A DNA stretch of 64,000 nt from Glebionis coronaria (lineage: Eukaryota > Streptophyta > Magnoliopsida > Asterales > Asteraceae), in assembly GCA_025667525.1 (NCBI GenBank), contig CM046882.1:522438618-522502617 (forward strand), written 5' to 3'. Shown here one piece after another: positions 38,230-50,901 of this stretch. The notes below the pieces were generated by a model. The model ran no database searches. It saw nothing but the letters and a program-made list of their open reading frames with translations, and was not told the origin of the DNA. Both the position numbers and the translations under genes were made by a program. Position 1 is the stretch's first letter. Every line of letters begins with the position of its first letter.

Positions 38230-39661
38230 TCATATGATGAGTGTTGTTTGTCGCAAGTTGGAATATAGAGCCATGGGAAGCAATTAGAGCCTTAAGTTTA
38301 TATCAATTAAATAGCAAACAAAAAAAAAAGAAGAAGAATCAGAGTGCTTGGTAGTGATTACCATGTTCCTTTAATAGAACAAATTATACCTTTCCGATGT
38401 GGTGTGTTAGTGGCAAAAAGTGAGTATTGGATCTGATTTCTAATGATTGGTGATTCATATCTGTTTTTTTTTAATTCTAACCATGAGTTCTAAATATGTA
38501 ACTACACAAAACATTAATGTGCGAAACGCTAGCTAATGCATTCTTTTAGGGTACACAATTTTGTCATTAGATAAGCTTAGGATGTTCTAGTCTAAGCTTT
38601 AGAGTTTAGACAAAGAGAGACAAATTACACTAACTTATAATAAAAACCAATAAAACTCTAGGTATGATTTTTGAATTTTGTCCTCCATATAATGGATTTG
38701 ACCCTTTGTGAGGCTTTATGTAGGTTGTTACAGGCTTATCGACTCTAAGTTGTCACTGTTAAAGGTCGGTTTGCTTTCCAATGCCTTTTATGAATTCCCG
38801 CACAGTTCATGTACACTTTCGAGTCAGCCGATAGATACATTAATTCCTACTCCTTGGATTGAACATTTAATTTCTTTTCAGAAACTTGCATCTGGATACC
38901 GCCTAATTTCTTTTATTCCAAACTGCTAATGTGATTATTCGTAATTGTTTTTGCATGGTACTATGACGAAACACTACTTTCTTGTTCATGCAGTATATCT
39001 TGATACTAGTTTGCTCACATATGGCAAATTCCGATTTGTGCAACTGGAGTCACTAGGCCAAATAAGTATTTCCACATCCGCCCTTATATAAATATGGTAT
39101 GTAGTGTGATAACTAAAGATCGCCGTGCACTGTTTTAGCGCATTACAGAGACAATGATGAGCAAACTATTTACTAATTATGTTAGGTGTTCAGGCATGTA
39201 CAAATTATAACAGATAATTTTAATTAGGCTCCTAAACCGGCGCCCTAAACTTTAAAGAACTGCATTAATAGTTTAATTACATCGTTAAGTTATGTTATTT
39301 TTCCAAAAGGAATAACTCTATAAACAACGGTTCGGAGAAGTTGAATATCATGCTTGGTTTGATGATTATTCTCTATGGTTCAATTGAGCATTATGTCTAC
39401 AAGTTGACATTATGTCGACGATCACTATAACCTTTTAAGTAAAGATAGATAGAGTGTCTTTCAAGTTAGCAGGCCCAATTATATTTCTCGAAAGTAGTAT
39501 TATAATACCTTGTTTAATGTTGATTCAAATACAAAATCATATCATTAAGACCATCAGGCACCGAGACAATAGAAATACAAATAATGGAAATCAACACAAT
39601 ATAATGGTGTGCACATGATAGGACATCATATAGTCCTGTATCATGTTAGCGTACAAGAGAG
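38230..39661. other. Duplicated spacer between copies B3 and A4
   Basis: No gene. Best-preserved copy of the B-to-A spacer. CCCTTATATAAATATGGTAT near 39082-39102 is the empty site of the minus-strand Copia insertion found in the next dimer. Confidence 0.7.
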
Positions 39662-40289
39662 TTAGCCAGTTCCACCAAGAACAGCCTTGAGTTTCTTCAC
39701 AGTGCACTATCAAGGAAGGTAGTCTTCTCCACTAATGATGACGGTAGGTCAGTTGCAAACAATGCAAAATCAGTTATCTGCAGACCAGGTGACGCGCTAC
39801 TAAAGCTTGCAAATGCAACCGCTGGAACTCCACCACCATTCAATTGAAAGTGCAATAACCCTTGTGGGAATACCATGATATCACCCTTTTTTAATGTCTC
39901 AATGTAAACAGTATTAGCCGAAGAGATGAAACCGGCCTTAATAACCCCTTGTGTCACTAAAAGTATCTCAGAACCACCCGGGTGTGTGTGCATTGGGATC
40001 ACGCCACCAGGGGCTAGGTCCAACCGTGCAATGGAGATCCCGAGCCCATTAACTCCTGGAAGTTGAGCAGCAAATGCTGGAGTCACAGCTGCTTTGATGA
40101 TGTTGGATGTGTTTGCTGCAAAGCTTAGGCTACTAGACACAAAGTCATCAACTGTGACATTGGCGGGCGGCTTGCAAGATAGCCTGCTGGATTTTCAGGA
40201 ACTCATAGGTCAGCGACACAAAAGTCCTGGACAGCCGCATGAACGGTGAAGGTAAAGAGAAAGGAAATGATTAAGAGAATTTGAATCAT
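39662..40289 (-). pseudogene. Germin-like protein pseudogene (copy A4)
   Basis: Minus-strand copy with three lesions: an in-frame TGA early in the mature protein (CGA of copy A2 became TGA, at about 40203-40205), a one-base loss near 40179 in the YSCK stretch, and a one-base loss near 39700 close to the C-terminus. The cupin core between these is readable, with HTHPGGSE and GLLHFQLN intact. Signal peptide and N-terminus are A-like, while parts of the core (GGVIPM, SANTVYI) are B-like, suggesting gene conversion. Not expected to give a working protein. Confidence 0.93.
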
Positions 40290-41315
40290 TTTCACTATAT
40301 GGGGCGAATGATCTTAGAACTATTAGTAGATGTGTATTATGGGATATTGAGGTTGTGTTATTATTCTAGGTATATATAATGTGATAGGGAGAGTATGATT
40401 TCCTACAAGTTGGAGAAGAGAGCCATGCAAAGTAATTACAGCCTTAAGTTCATATCATTTAAAAACCAAACTGCTTGATAGTGATCACCATGTTCCTATA
40501 ATTGAACAAATTACGCCTTTTTGGTCATGTGAGTTAGTGGAGAAAAGTGAGTATTGGATCTGATTTTCAATGCTTGGTAACTCATAATTATATATTCAGC
40601 AACCACATTTGTAGCCACATAATGCATAAACTGTTTGGAAAACGCTAAAGAATATTTTCTGGATACCTTTGTATCATCAGTAATAATCTTACGAATTTCA
40701 TGAACTCTGAATATAGTTGAGATAAATTTATATTAAAACCTATAAAACATAGAATATGTTGATATGTGAATTTTGAGCCCGATATGATGGATATTACGCC
40801 TTATGAGATCTCATTGTAAGTTGTTTACCAGTCGGCTCAAAAGTTATTATTCAAAAGTTCTTTGTAAGCCCCATATGTTAGCTGGTGTTCTCTCATGCCT
40901 TTTACGCATTTCCCGGGTTCATCTACGAGTCAGCTGATCAATACATTGTTGCACATTGATTTTTTTTCCAAGTTGATGCATTTTGCCAATTTGAGTATCA
41001 ATTCAAATTAATATTAATACGACAGAAATACTACTTTCTTGTTTATGGAAGATACCTCTAAACTAGTTACCACATTGCAAATTCTGATCCGCGCCACTGA
41101 AATAGGCCTCCCTTGTATATCAATATGGTAGTTTAAAACTCTGCTGGCACTATTTTGAATCATGAATGGGCCCTGGCCTTTGAAAAATTGCATATGAATT
41201 TTAATTGTTGTCTTAACTAATTCTATAATCTCTCAAATGAATAGCTCTACAAACAAGGATCCTATAGTTCGACTGAGCATCAAAAGCAAAGTTTGTTTAC
41301 CTTGCGGAGCTATTC

Positions 41316-41658
41316 TGATACGGGTGGAGACCCGTTGGAAGAACCACTCGAAGATGTTATTACCAGGCCCAACCCAACAAACAGTGGCTAGAGACCTGCT
41401 GTCTCTTTGTCCTTATCCATCCAGATTATTTTAAGTTTTGATAATAATCTTTTATCAAAATTCTAGTGGTTATCGTTTTGCTTGTTTTTCTGTTTGTTAG
41501 GTTTTCTTTTACTATTTAAACAATTGTAATGCTTGGATGGATGATTAGATTATAATAATAAAAGTTCTTTCAGTTTATTCTCCGTGATTTCGGTTGGCCG
41601 AACACAAATCTTCTTCACGCTAGGATTCTAGCGTCGCCACATATACGAATCTGTATCA
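41316..41658 (+). repeat. 5' LTR of the gypsy derivative
   Basis: 343 bp. Its first ~76 bp are also the coding end of the polyprotein in the 3' copy. Confidence 0.93.
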
Positions 41659-41687
41659 AGTGGTATTCAGAGAACAGGAATCTCAAG

Positions 41688-43306
41688 ATGTCGGCCGAAG
41701 ATCCTAGCCACCAACACCGTCGATTCGCCGCCGGAGGCAACGGTTATGACGAAAGGGATCCTCGCGATGCTGAGATTGAACGCCTCCGTCAACGGGTTCG
41801 TGAATTGGAACCTCTCTCTTATGCCAGGTATGATGATAGCATGGCAACAAACTCAGTTTTGCATGAACACGAGGACACAGATTACGGGTATGACAATCTT
41901 TTCGCCCGTCGCCACCATCGCCAACACCATACACCTCACAGACAACACCCACGACAACCACAACATCAGGTTGACCCACTTCGTTCCTTAGGCATACGCA
42001 CCGAGATCCTAGAATTTGAAGGAAAGTTGCAACCAGACGATTTCCTTGATTGGATACAAACAATGGAACGCATATTCGATCTTCGGGATATTCCCGACAA
42101 TCTAAAGGTAAAACTTGTTGATATTAAATTAAAAAAATATGCATAATTGTGGTGGGAACATGTGCAGACTCAACGTGCTCGGAAGGGTAAACACAAAGTG
42201 AACACATGGGACAAGATGAAACGCCTATTACGAGATAAGTTTCTTCCTGTCACATACAAACAAGATGCATACTTGGATTATCATAATCTTAAACAGGCCT
42301 CTTTGTCCGTTGAAGACCTAATTAACGACTTTGAACGAATGCGGATGCGTTGTGGTGCGGAAGAAGATGAAGAACACATTATCGCACGCTTCTTAGGTAT
42401 TCTCCGACCGGAAATTACGGACATCATTTCCTTACAACAATATTATTCCTTCTCTGACGTGTGCCAACTTGCTTTGCGGGTGGAACGCCAACTCACTCAG
42501 AAAAGTAAGGCGTTGTCCAAGTTCTCGGCATACCCCCGCCCGCCAGCTACGGGCCCTAATAACACCCAAATTGGTCCAATCAAAGCCGACCCACCTGTTA
42601 TCCCTTCTACCCAAACTGGTACGTCTACTACTCTTAGGTGTTTCAAGTGTCAGGGATTGGGTCACATCAAACGTGATTGCCCAAATAAACAGGTAATTGC
42701 TCTAGTCGATGATTTGGGACCAACCTATGATACCGAGGTCGAGGATGACAAGGACGAACCTTTAGAAATCCTTTACCCTGACCGAGGTGAGGCACTTGTT
42801 ATTCAACGCCTTCTCCACACATCCGTGGACGATACATCAGATGACACTCAATGGCTTCGTAACAATATATTTCGACCCAAATGCACCTCCAAAGGTAAAG
42901 TTTGTACGGTTATCATTGATGGTGGTAGCTGTGAGAATATGGTCGCTAGTACCATGGTGGAAAAACTTAACTTACGGCTCCACCCGCACCCCGACCCCTA
43001 CTCACTTACATGGTTAAAAAAAGGTAATCTTCTTAAGGTTACCCAGCAGTGTTTGGTTCCATTTTCTACCGGTAATAAATATACAGACGAACTATGGTGT
43101 GAGGTTATCCCAATGGATGCATGTCATATTTTGTTAGGACGTCCATGGCTCTATGATCGTCGGGTTAAACACGATGGCTTCCGCAACACTTACACTCTAA
43201 AAAAAGGTGGCCTTAATATAACTTTAGCGCCTTTGGACCCAAGGCAGGATGGTTCCACCTCCATGCTTCTCAATACAACACAAATTACAACACCAAACAC
43301 GGGTTA
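41688..43306 (+). pseudogene. Gypsy gag-protease, one nonsense codon
   Basis: ATG at 41688. The frame is open except for TAA at 42144-42146. Retrotransposon gag domain spans the stop (FEGKLQPDDFLDWIQTMERIF ... WWEHVQTQRARKG, FLPVTYKQDAYLDYHNLKQ). CCHC knuckle CFKCQGLGHIKRDC at about 42639. Aspartic protease core CTVIIDGGSCENMV at about 42903, with DGG in place of the common D-S/T-G. The frame runs into the deletion junction near 43290-43310. Confidence 0.88.
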
Positions 43307-43653
43307 ATAAACACAGACGACGTGTGGTTTTCAACGAAGGTGATCTCGTTTGGATTTATTTGCGCTGTGACCGTTTTCCACAAGGCCGATTCAGGAAGCT
43401 TCGGCCGCGGGCAGATGGCCCGTTCCGTGTTCTGCGTCGAATCAACGATAATGCCTACAAGATCGATCTCCTAGGTCACTACAAGGTGTCTGCCACCTTT
43501 AACGTCGCTGACTTAGCCCCATATATTCCAGGTGATGAAGATGACTCGGGGTCGAGTCCTTTTTTAGAGGGGGAGGATGATACGGGTGGAGACCCGTTGG
43601 AAGAACCACTCGAAGATGTTATTACCAGGCCCAACCCAACAAACAGTGGCTAG
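43307..43653 (+). pseudogene. Integrase C-terminal remnant, overlapping the 3' LTR
   Basis: In another frame than gag-protease: VVFNEGDLVWIYLRCDRFP, FRKLRPRADGPFRVLRRINDNAYKIDL and FNVADLAPYIPG, the C-terminal domain of gypsy integrases. RT, RNase H and the integrase catalytic core are missing. The frame continues past the LTR start at 43578 and stops at 43651-43653, so the polyprotein tail is encoded by the LTR. Confidence 0.85.
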
Positions 43654-43920
43654 AGACCTGCTGTCTCTTTGTCATTATCCATCCAGATTATTTTAAGTTT
43701 TGATAATAATCTTTTATCAAAATTCTAGTGTTTATCGTTTAGCTTGTTTTTCTGTTTGTTAGGTTTTCTTTTACTATTTAAACAATTGTAATGCCTGGAT
43801 GGATGATTAGATTATAATAATAAAAGTTCTTTCAGTTTATTCTCCGTGATTTCGGTTGGCCGAACACAAATCTTCTTCACGCTAGGATTCTAGCGTCGCC
43901 ACATATACGAATCTGTATCA
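43578..43920 (+). repeat. 3' LTR of the gypsy derivative
   Basis: 343 bp, about four substitutions against the 5' LTR. Confidence 0.93.
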
Positions 43921-44247
43921 TATTCTATCTCTCATATATAAACCACTATCTAGCTTGTTCATTATTTCTGTTAACTCTATTTTAATTTATTTAGAGTTCA
44001 ATTCCAGCTTGTATATATAGATATGGATACAATGCTTATTAAGTGAGCAGGCCAAACTATATAAGGAATCTAGTACTGTATTATAATTTGTTTTGGTCTG
44101 AAAAACAATATCATATCATTGAAACAAACTGGAACCGAGAATATGGCAATACAAAAATACAAAATAATGACACACAACACAATACAATAGTGTGCACATG
44201 CAATTAGGACATTATATTTCTGTCCCGTATGACACTATACCTGAGGA

Positions 44248-44882
44248 TTAGCCGGATCCACCAAGAACAGCCTTAAGCTTCCTCACAGTGGCATTATCAA
44301 GGAAAGTAGTCTTCTCTACCAATGATGATGGTAAGTCATTTGCAAACAATGCAAAATCAGTAATTTGTAGACCGGGTGACGCGCTGCTAAAGCTTGCAAA
44401 TGCAACCGCTGGAACTCCACCAACATTCAATTGGAAATGAAACAACGCTTGTGGGAATACCATGATATCACCCTTCTTTAATGTCTTAATGTAAACAGTA
44501 TTAGCCGAAGAAATAAAACCGGCCTTAATAACCCCCTGTGTCACCAAAAGTAACTCAGAAGCACCCGGGTGTGTGTGCATTGGGATCACGCCACGAGGGG
44601 CTAGGTCCAACCGTGCAATGGATATCCCAAGCCCATTAACTCTTGGAAGCTGAGCAGCAAATGCTGGAGTAACAGCTGCTTTGATGATGTTGGATGTGTT
44701 TGCTGCAAAGTTTTGGCTACTAGACACAAAATCATCAACAGTGACATTGGCGGCTGACTTGCAAGAATAGCCGCCGGGTTTTCTGGGCCTTTTAGGTCTG
44801 CAACGCAAAAATCTTGTACTGCTGCATGAGTGGAGATGGTGAAGAGAGATGAAATGATCAAGATAATGTGAATCTTTTTCAC
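44248..44882 (-). pseudogene. Germin-like protein pseudogene (copy B5)
   Basis: The position of the ATG used in the other copies (44876-44874) reads AAG, so the start is lost; only the upstream GTG remains. One base is missing near 44770 (GCCGCC for GCCCGCC), which shifts the frame in the AGYSC stretch. The rest is readable with HTHPGASE and a substituted [11 protein letters not shown] in which the usual Gly-Leu is Ala-Leu-Phe; the metal ligands remain. Two independent lesions make it a pseudogene. Confidence 0.92.
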
Positions 44883-45736
44883 AATGGATTGGCGTATTAG
44901 TAGACGTGTAGTGTGTGATATATTTTGAGGTGATTTGAAATGTTATATATAAGGATCATCTGATGAGTGTGGTTTGTTGCAAGTTGGAATATAGAAAAGA
45001 AGCAGAGTGCTTGGTAGTGATTACCATGTTCGTATAGTAGAACAAATTGTACCTTTTTGATGTGGTGTGTTAGTGGCAAAAAGTGAGTATTGGATCTGAT
45101 TTCTAATAATGATTGGTGATTCATATCTGTTTTTTTTTAATTGTAAACATGAGTTCTGAATATGTAGCTACACAATACATTAAATTTGTGCGAAAAACTA
45201 ATGCATTCTTTTGGGTTACACCATTTTGTCATTGTTGAGAAGCTTAGGATGTTCTAGTCTAAGCTTTAGAGTTTAGACGAAGAGAGACAAAGTACACTAA
45301 CCTATAATAAAAACCAATAAAAGTCTAGGTCAGATTTGCGAACTTCGTCCTCCATATGATGGATTTTACCCTTTGTGAGGCTTTATGTAGGTTCGTCGAC
45401 TCTTAATTATCACTGTTAAAGGTCGGTTTGCTTTCCAATGCCTTTTATGCATTCCCGCAGTTCATGTACTTACGAGTTAGTTGATCGACACCCACTCCTT
45501 GGATTGAAAATTTGATATCTTTTCAGAAACTTGCATCTGGATGCTGCCTAACTTCTTGTTATTTCAAACTACTAATGTGATTTTCCTATATTCTTTTTGC
45601 ATGGTAATTTGACTGAAACATTACTTTCTTGTTCATGCAGTATACCTTGATACTAGTTTGCTCACACGGCAAATTCGGATTTGTGCTACTGGAGTCACTA
45701 GGCCAAGTAAGTATTTCCACATCCACGCCATATAAA

Positions 45737-46371
45737 TGTTGGTGTTTAGTTCTTCCCAACCAGGGTATAGATAATCAAAACATAGCTACGTACCAAAACA
45801 ATGGTTACCGGATATCACTTGGAATCGTGTAATCACTCTCCAAAGTAAATCTCTAACCCTTTTGTTGCTATGTGTTTCTTGTTTCTGTATATCTTCATGC
45901 AAGTTATGATCACCCTTCTATAGGTGTAATACTCAAACCCTAGTCAATGGTATTAAGAGAAATTAACGGCCCATTAACTCCTCTTAATATGCTCCATAAT
46001 ACCAGGTCATAGTGGTTACAAGACCAATTAAACGTTGTCTTTAAAGCACTTGAATTGGTCAAAGACCGTTACAAGCATTCATGTTCAGCTCCAGCATAAG
46101 TCTATCCTTCAGTCCCACTAAAGCATCAGCAAACCCTTGAATGGTGTTCCTGTTGAAGCCTTCACCACTGATGAGGGCTTGCTGAAGAGTACCTTCACTC
46201 GAGAGTTATACTCTCTGAAGAGTTAACTCACTGAACATTATCAAAAATACTGAACAACATAGTAACCACTAAAAGAGTCAAGGTGTTCAGGGACTCATGG
46301 GTGTACACTCCGTACCTTCTTACCCATTCACCAGTTTGAACTGAACCTTCAGTTGAACTATATTTCCAACA
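45737..46371 (-). repeat. 3' LTR of the minus-strand Copia element
   Basis: 635 bp; lacks the segment corresponding to about 51015-51090 of the other LTR. Confidence 0.9.
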
Positions 46372-46869
46372 GTCCTCCCTAATATAGTACAATTCCTTTT
46401 GCATGAAAATTAACATTAACAAAACCATTGCATAAATGAAAATATCCTAAGGATTGAATACATCATTTCAAACATTCGAGAATCAGGGTGTTCTAAGAAC
46501 TGAACCCTTCAACCACTTTGAATACCTGAAGATAAAATACACACAAGTTTATAAATACATAACAACTCCTGACACTACTAGCCATGTGTCCATATCCAAA
46601 TTCATAAATGTTGTAAGAGCCAAGTCCATGCTCCCTGAGGCGGCGAAACCTCAACATTTACAGAGGTGGTTCCTCTTTAGATCATGCTCCTGCTTCAACA
46701 CTTTTTCAAAGAACTTAACCATTGAGAAGTTTATAACTTCATCCTCCTTCAGCAGGTACAAGCACATCCTTGGGATGATATACATGTGCTTCAGTCCCCT
46801 GAATGTTCAGCTTTCCACATTGAACTCAACTCCCAAGTTTCCTCAGGAGGGAGTTGGGTGTCCTAGCAT

Positions 46870-49800
46870 TCAGTGACTAGAGTGGACTTTTAAACCCATC
46901 CCTTTAGCAGACTTTATAACCAAGTCTCTAGCCAGTCCCTTCGTCAAGTGATCAACTAAATTTTGTTGAGACCTCACAAACTCTATTGAAATCACCCCAT
47001 TCATGATTAGTTCACGAATCATGCTATGTCTAACACCTAAGTATCTAGACTTACCATTGTATATTTGGCTATATGCCTTAGCCAATGTAGCTGCACTATC
47101 ACAACGGATAGAAATGGGTGCCATAGGTTTGACCCACAATAGAATCTCAAGAAGCAAGTTTCTCAACCATTCAGCTTCTTTACCAGCAGCTGCTAGAGCC
47201 ACAAACTCAGATTCCATGGTAGAGCTAGTAATGCAAATTTGTTTCTTGGATGCCCAAGAAATTGCACTACCACCAAGTAGGAATACCCAGCCACTGGTGG
47301 ATGAATTATCCAACTTGCATCAGTGTAACCTTCCAACACTAAAGGATATCCAATATAAGACAAATAATAATCCATTGATCCTTTCAAATACTTTAGTACT
47401 CTCTAAATTGCTGGCCAATGCTGAGTACTATGATTACTAGTGTACCTACTCAGTTTACCCACAACAAATGCAATGTCAGGCCTAGTACTAGTCATGGCAT
47501 ACATCAAGCAACCAATCATCCTAGAATACTCAAGGTGGGAGACAACCTGACCATTGTTAGGCATCAGTTTCTCACTTGTATCCATTGGTGTACTCACTAG
47601 AGTACAATCAAAGTGATTGAATTTCTTCAGTACCTTCTCAATGTAATGAGACTGAGAAATCACAATACCATCATTTTTATGTTTAATCCTTATGCCAAGG
47701 ATAACATCAGCCTCCCCCATGTCTTTCATAGAGAACTTTGATGACAAAAAATCTTTTGTCAGGTTGACCTGAACTTGGTTAGTACCAAAGATTAGCATTT
47801 TATCAACATATAGGCAAATGATGACTCCTTTACCAGATTCATCAAATTTGCTATATACACATTTGTCAGCTTGGTTAAGTGAATAACCATTAGACAAAAC
47901 TACTTCATAAAATTTTTGATGCCATTGCTTAGGTGCCTGCTTCAGTCCATACAAGGACTTAATCAGTTTACACACCTTGTGCTCATTACCAGGCATGATG
48001 AAGCCCTGAGGTTGGTTTATATAAACCTCCTCATCCAAATCACCATTCAAGAATGTTGTCTTCACATCCATCTGATGAATAATCAGATTGTGAATACTTG
48101 CTAGAGTAATCAACATTCTTATGGTACTGATACGTGCTACTGGATCATAAGTATCAAAATAGTCTATCCCAAACTTTTGTTTAAAGCCTTGAATGACTAG
48201 CCTTGCCTTGAAATTTTCAATAGTTCCATCTACCTTCATTTTCCTTTTGAAAATCCATTTGTTACCAAGTGGATTGCAACCAGGAGGTAGATCAACCAAC
48301 ACCCAAGTGTTGTTGCCCATGATGGAATCTGTCTCATCATTTATTGCTTCTTTCTAGAAAGCAACATCTTAGGACTTCATTGCTTCAACAAATGTTTTGG
48401 GATCATCCTCAACATTAAAGCAATAGTAGTATTGATCAGATACCTCATCCCTTGTTCCTTCAACCAAGTATAGTTGAAACTCAGGCCCAAAATTCCTTGG
48501 TGTCCTATGCCTTGTGCTTCTTCTAAGCTCAGGCTCAGGTTGCTGAACCACAACCTCATCAGTGACCCTTTCAGGTTCTACTGAAGCACCAATGTCCTCA
48601 GCTCCAACAGGAGTCCTAAGGCTTGGTCTAGAGACTGATAAGAACCCTGTTTCATCAAAGTTAGCATCCCTTGATTCAATTATTGAGTTTATAGAAACTG
48701 AATCATTAGGTTCAATAACATAGAACCTATAAGCCTTGGAATGCTCAGCATATCCAACAAAGATGCATTCAATGCCTCTTTCACCCAAGGTTTTCACCTT
48801 TAGATCAGGGAGTCTTACAACAGCCCTACAACCCCAAACCTTGAGATAGTTCAAGTTTGGTTTCCTTTTAGTCCAGAGTTCATAAGGGGTAATTCTGTTC
48901 CTTTTTTTGGGAACCTATTTAGTAAATAGCAAGCTGTTAACATAGCTTCACCCCAAAACCCTTGACTCAATCCTGAATAGGATAACATGGAGTTAACCAT
49001 TTCTTTCAGTACTCTATTATTCCTTTCAGATATACCATTTTGCTGAGGGGTATAGGGAGCAGTCGTTTCTAGGATAATACCAACAGACTGAAAATACTGA
49101 GCATCCATGTACTCACCTCCCCTGTCAGTCCAAAATATTTTAATTTGGGCTCCTTTTTGTAATTCAACTTCAGTTTTAAATACTTTAAATTTATCTAATG
49201 CTTCATCCTTGGTATGTTATAAATAAACATAACAAAACCTTGTAGCATCATCAATAATTGTTACCAAGTATTTCTTATTCCCTAATGAGGGAGTAGCATG
49301 CAAATCACATAAATCACTATGGATTAGCTCCAAAACTTCAGTTTCACGTTTTACATCTTGAAATGGTTTCTTAGTTATTTTGTTCAGCATGCAAGTCTGA
49401 CACTTTTTAGTGTCCATGTCAAAACCTGGGATTAGCCCCTCCTTAGACATATCTTGCATCCTCTTAAAGTGGACATGGCCTAGTCTAGCATGCCATAGTG
49501 AAGAATCCTTCAGTTTACTGATAGACACTGAGGCTGAACAAATATTTGCACTACCAGCACTAACTGAGTTAATGCTGGTGGTTGTTTTAATATTAAGCCT
49601 AAACATTTGATTGCTCAAATAACCAAAACCAACAAACACACCATGTTTGGATAAAACAAATTTATTAGATTTAGTCACTTGTTTATAACCACAATTATTC
49701 AAAACACTACTAGAAACCAATTTCTTCCTAATATCAGGAACATGCAAAACATTAAACAAGCTAACAATCTTTCCAGAACTAAACTTAAGATCTACACAAC

Positions 49801-49951
49801 CACGTCCATGCACTATGGCCGTTGACTCATTTCCCATGTGAAGAATAGATCCATCATTCAGTGACTCATAAGTCTTGAACCAACATCTATCTTTACACAA
49901 ATGAATAGTTGCTCCAGAATCAACCCACCACGTAACATCATCATCCTGCAC
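46870..49951 (-). pseudogene. Copia pol remnant (protease to RNase H)
   Basis: Minus strand, in order: protease TWWVDSGATIHLC (near 49930), pre-integrase HARLGHVHFKRM, integrase core starting HSDLCDL and YTPQQNGISERNNR, RT with QMDVKTTFLNGDL, and RNase H with SSTSGWVFLLGG. Nonsense codons at 49214-49216, 48369-48371, about 48354 and about 47403. Frameshifts near 48900 (A7 run in the plus-strand poly-T) and near 47310. The RT active site at 47799-47810 reads YVDK instead of YVDD, so catalysis would fail even without the stops. Confidence 0.92.
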
Positions 49952-50062
49952 AAAATAAGCTTCAGATACATATGTAACATAATAAATCTAAAGAGATTCA
50001 TTAAACATATTATGACCTTTCAGTGTTGTGTTGTTAGAACCAATCACTGAACCATTTGTGCC

Positions 50063-50873
50063 TTATCCACTAGCTTTGCTTCCAGTACCAACACCTTTGT
50101 AATCCCTTTTGAAGTGTCCAGGTTTCCCACACTTCCAACAAGACACTGATGACTTCTTGTTAGGATTTGCTTTGGTGTTATCCTGATGCTTACGTTTGCC
50201 CTTGTTGTCATTGTACCTGATGGAGTTGTTATGCTCCACCATATTGACAACTGATGAACCAGCAACATTGTTGCTCTTTGGCTTGTCACTTTCATGCACC
50301 CTGAGGGATTCCTCAATGCGCAAATGACTGCCCAACTCAACAAGAGTTAATTCCTCCTTCTTATGTTTCAAGGTATGCTTGAAATCTTTCCAAGAAGGAG
50401 GTAATTTGTCAATGACACAAGAGACCTGAATGGTCTCATCCATGTTCATTTTATGTTGTGTAAATTTACCAAGTATTCCAAGAAGTTCATTGTATTGTTC
50501 CATGACTGGTCTTGAATCAGTCATTTTGTAATTTGTGAAATCACTCACAAGGAACTTCTTACTTGATGCATCCTCAACCATATATTTGGCTTCCAAGGAA
50601 TCCCATAGTTCTTTACCAGATTCAGAATTATGGTAAATAATTGAGAATAATACCACGACACACATAGTCGTCATTCTCCCATTTGCTCCTTTTCCTCAGT
50701 TCCTCCAAAGTAGCACCATCACCACCATCAGGAATGGGAGTAGTCAGCACATACACCACGCTCATGGTAGAAAGAAGAAAGTGCATCTTCTTTTGCCATC
50801 TTCTGAAATCCACCCATTCAAACTTATTCAGCTTGGAGAAGTTAGCCACCATATGCTTCATAGCAGCCGCCAT
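50063..50873 (-). pseudogene. Copia gag remnant
   Basis: Starts MAAAMKHMVANFSKLNKFEWVDFRRWQKKM (the usual Copia gag start, ATG at 50873) and breaks by a frameshift with probable small deletion near 50630-50670. It then continues through the UBN2-type core (ELWDSLEAKYMVEDASSKKFL) to a zinc knuckle CWKCGKPGHFKRDY, whose last Cys is Tyr. Confidence 0.9.
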
Positions 50874-50901
50874 TGATTATCACAAAATAATTTACTTTGA
50901 T

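Larger units (their letters stand above)
41316..43920 (+). mobile_element. Ty3/gypsy deletion derivative lacking RT and most of integrase
   Basis: Identical-length 343-bp LTRs at 41316-41658 and 43578-43920 (TGATACGGGTGG...CTGTATCA), with about four differences, and perfect TSD TATTC (41311-41315 and 43921-43925). A PBS-like TGGTATTCAGAG at 41661 (one extra T) and a purine tract AGAGGGGGAGGA before the 3' LTR. The interior is only ~1.9 kb: gag and protease, then directly the integrase C-terminus. The empty site survives in the paralogous spacer at 37118. Confidence 0.95.

Noticed and set aside
46454..46876. 140-codon plus-strand ORF beside the Copia 3' LTR
   Set aside because: Antisense to the 3' untranslated part of the minus-strand Copia element; no domain.
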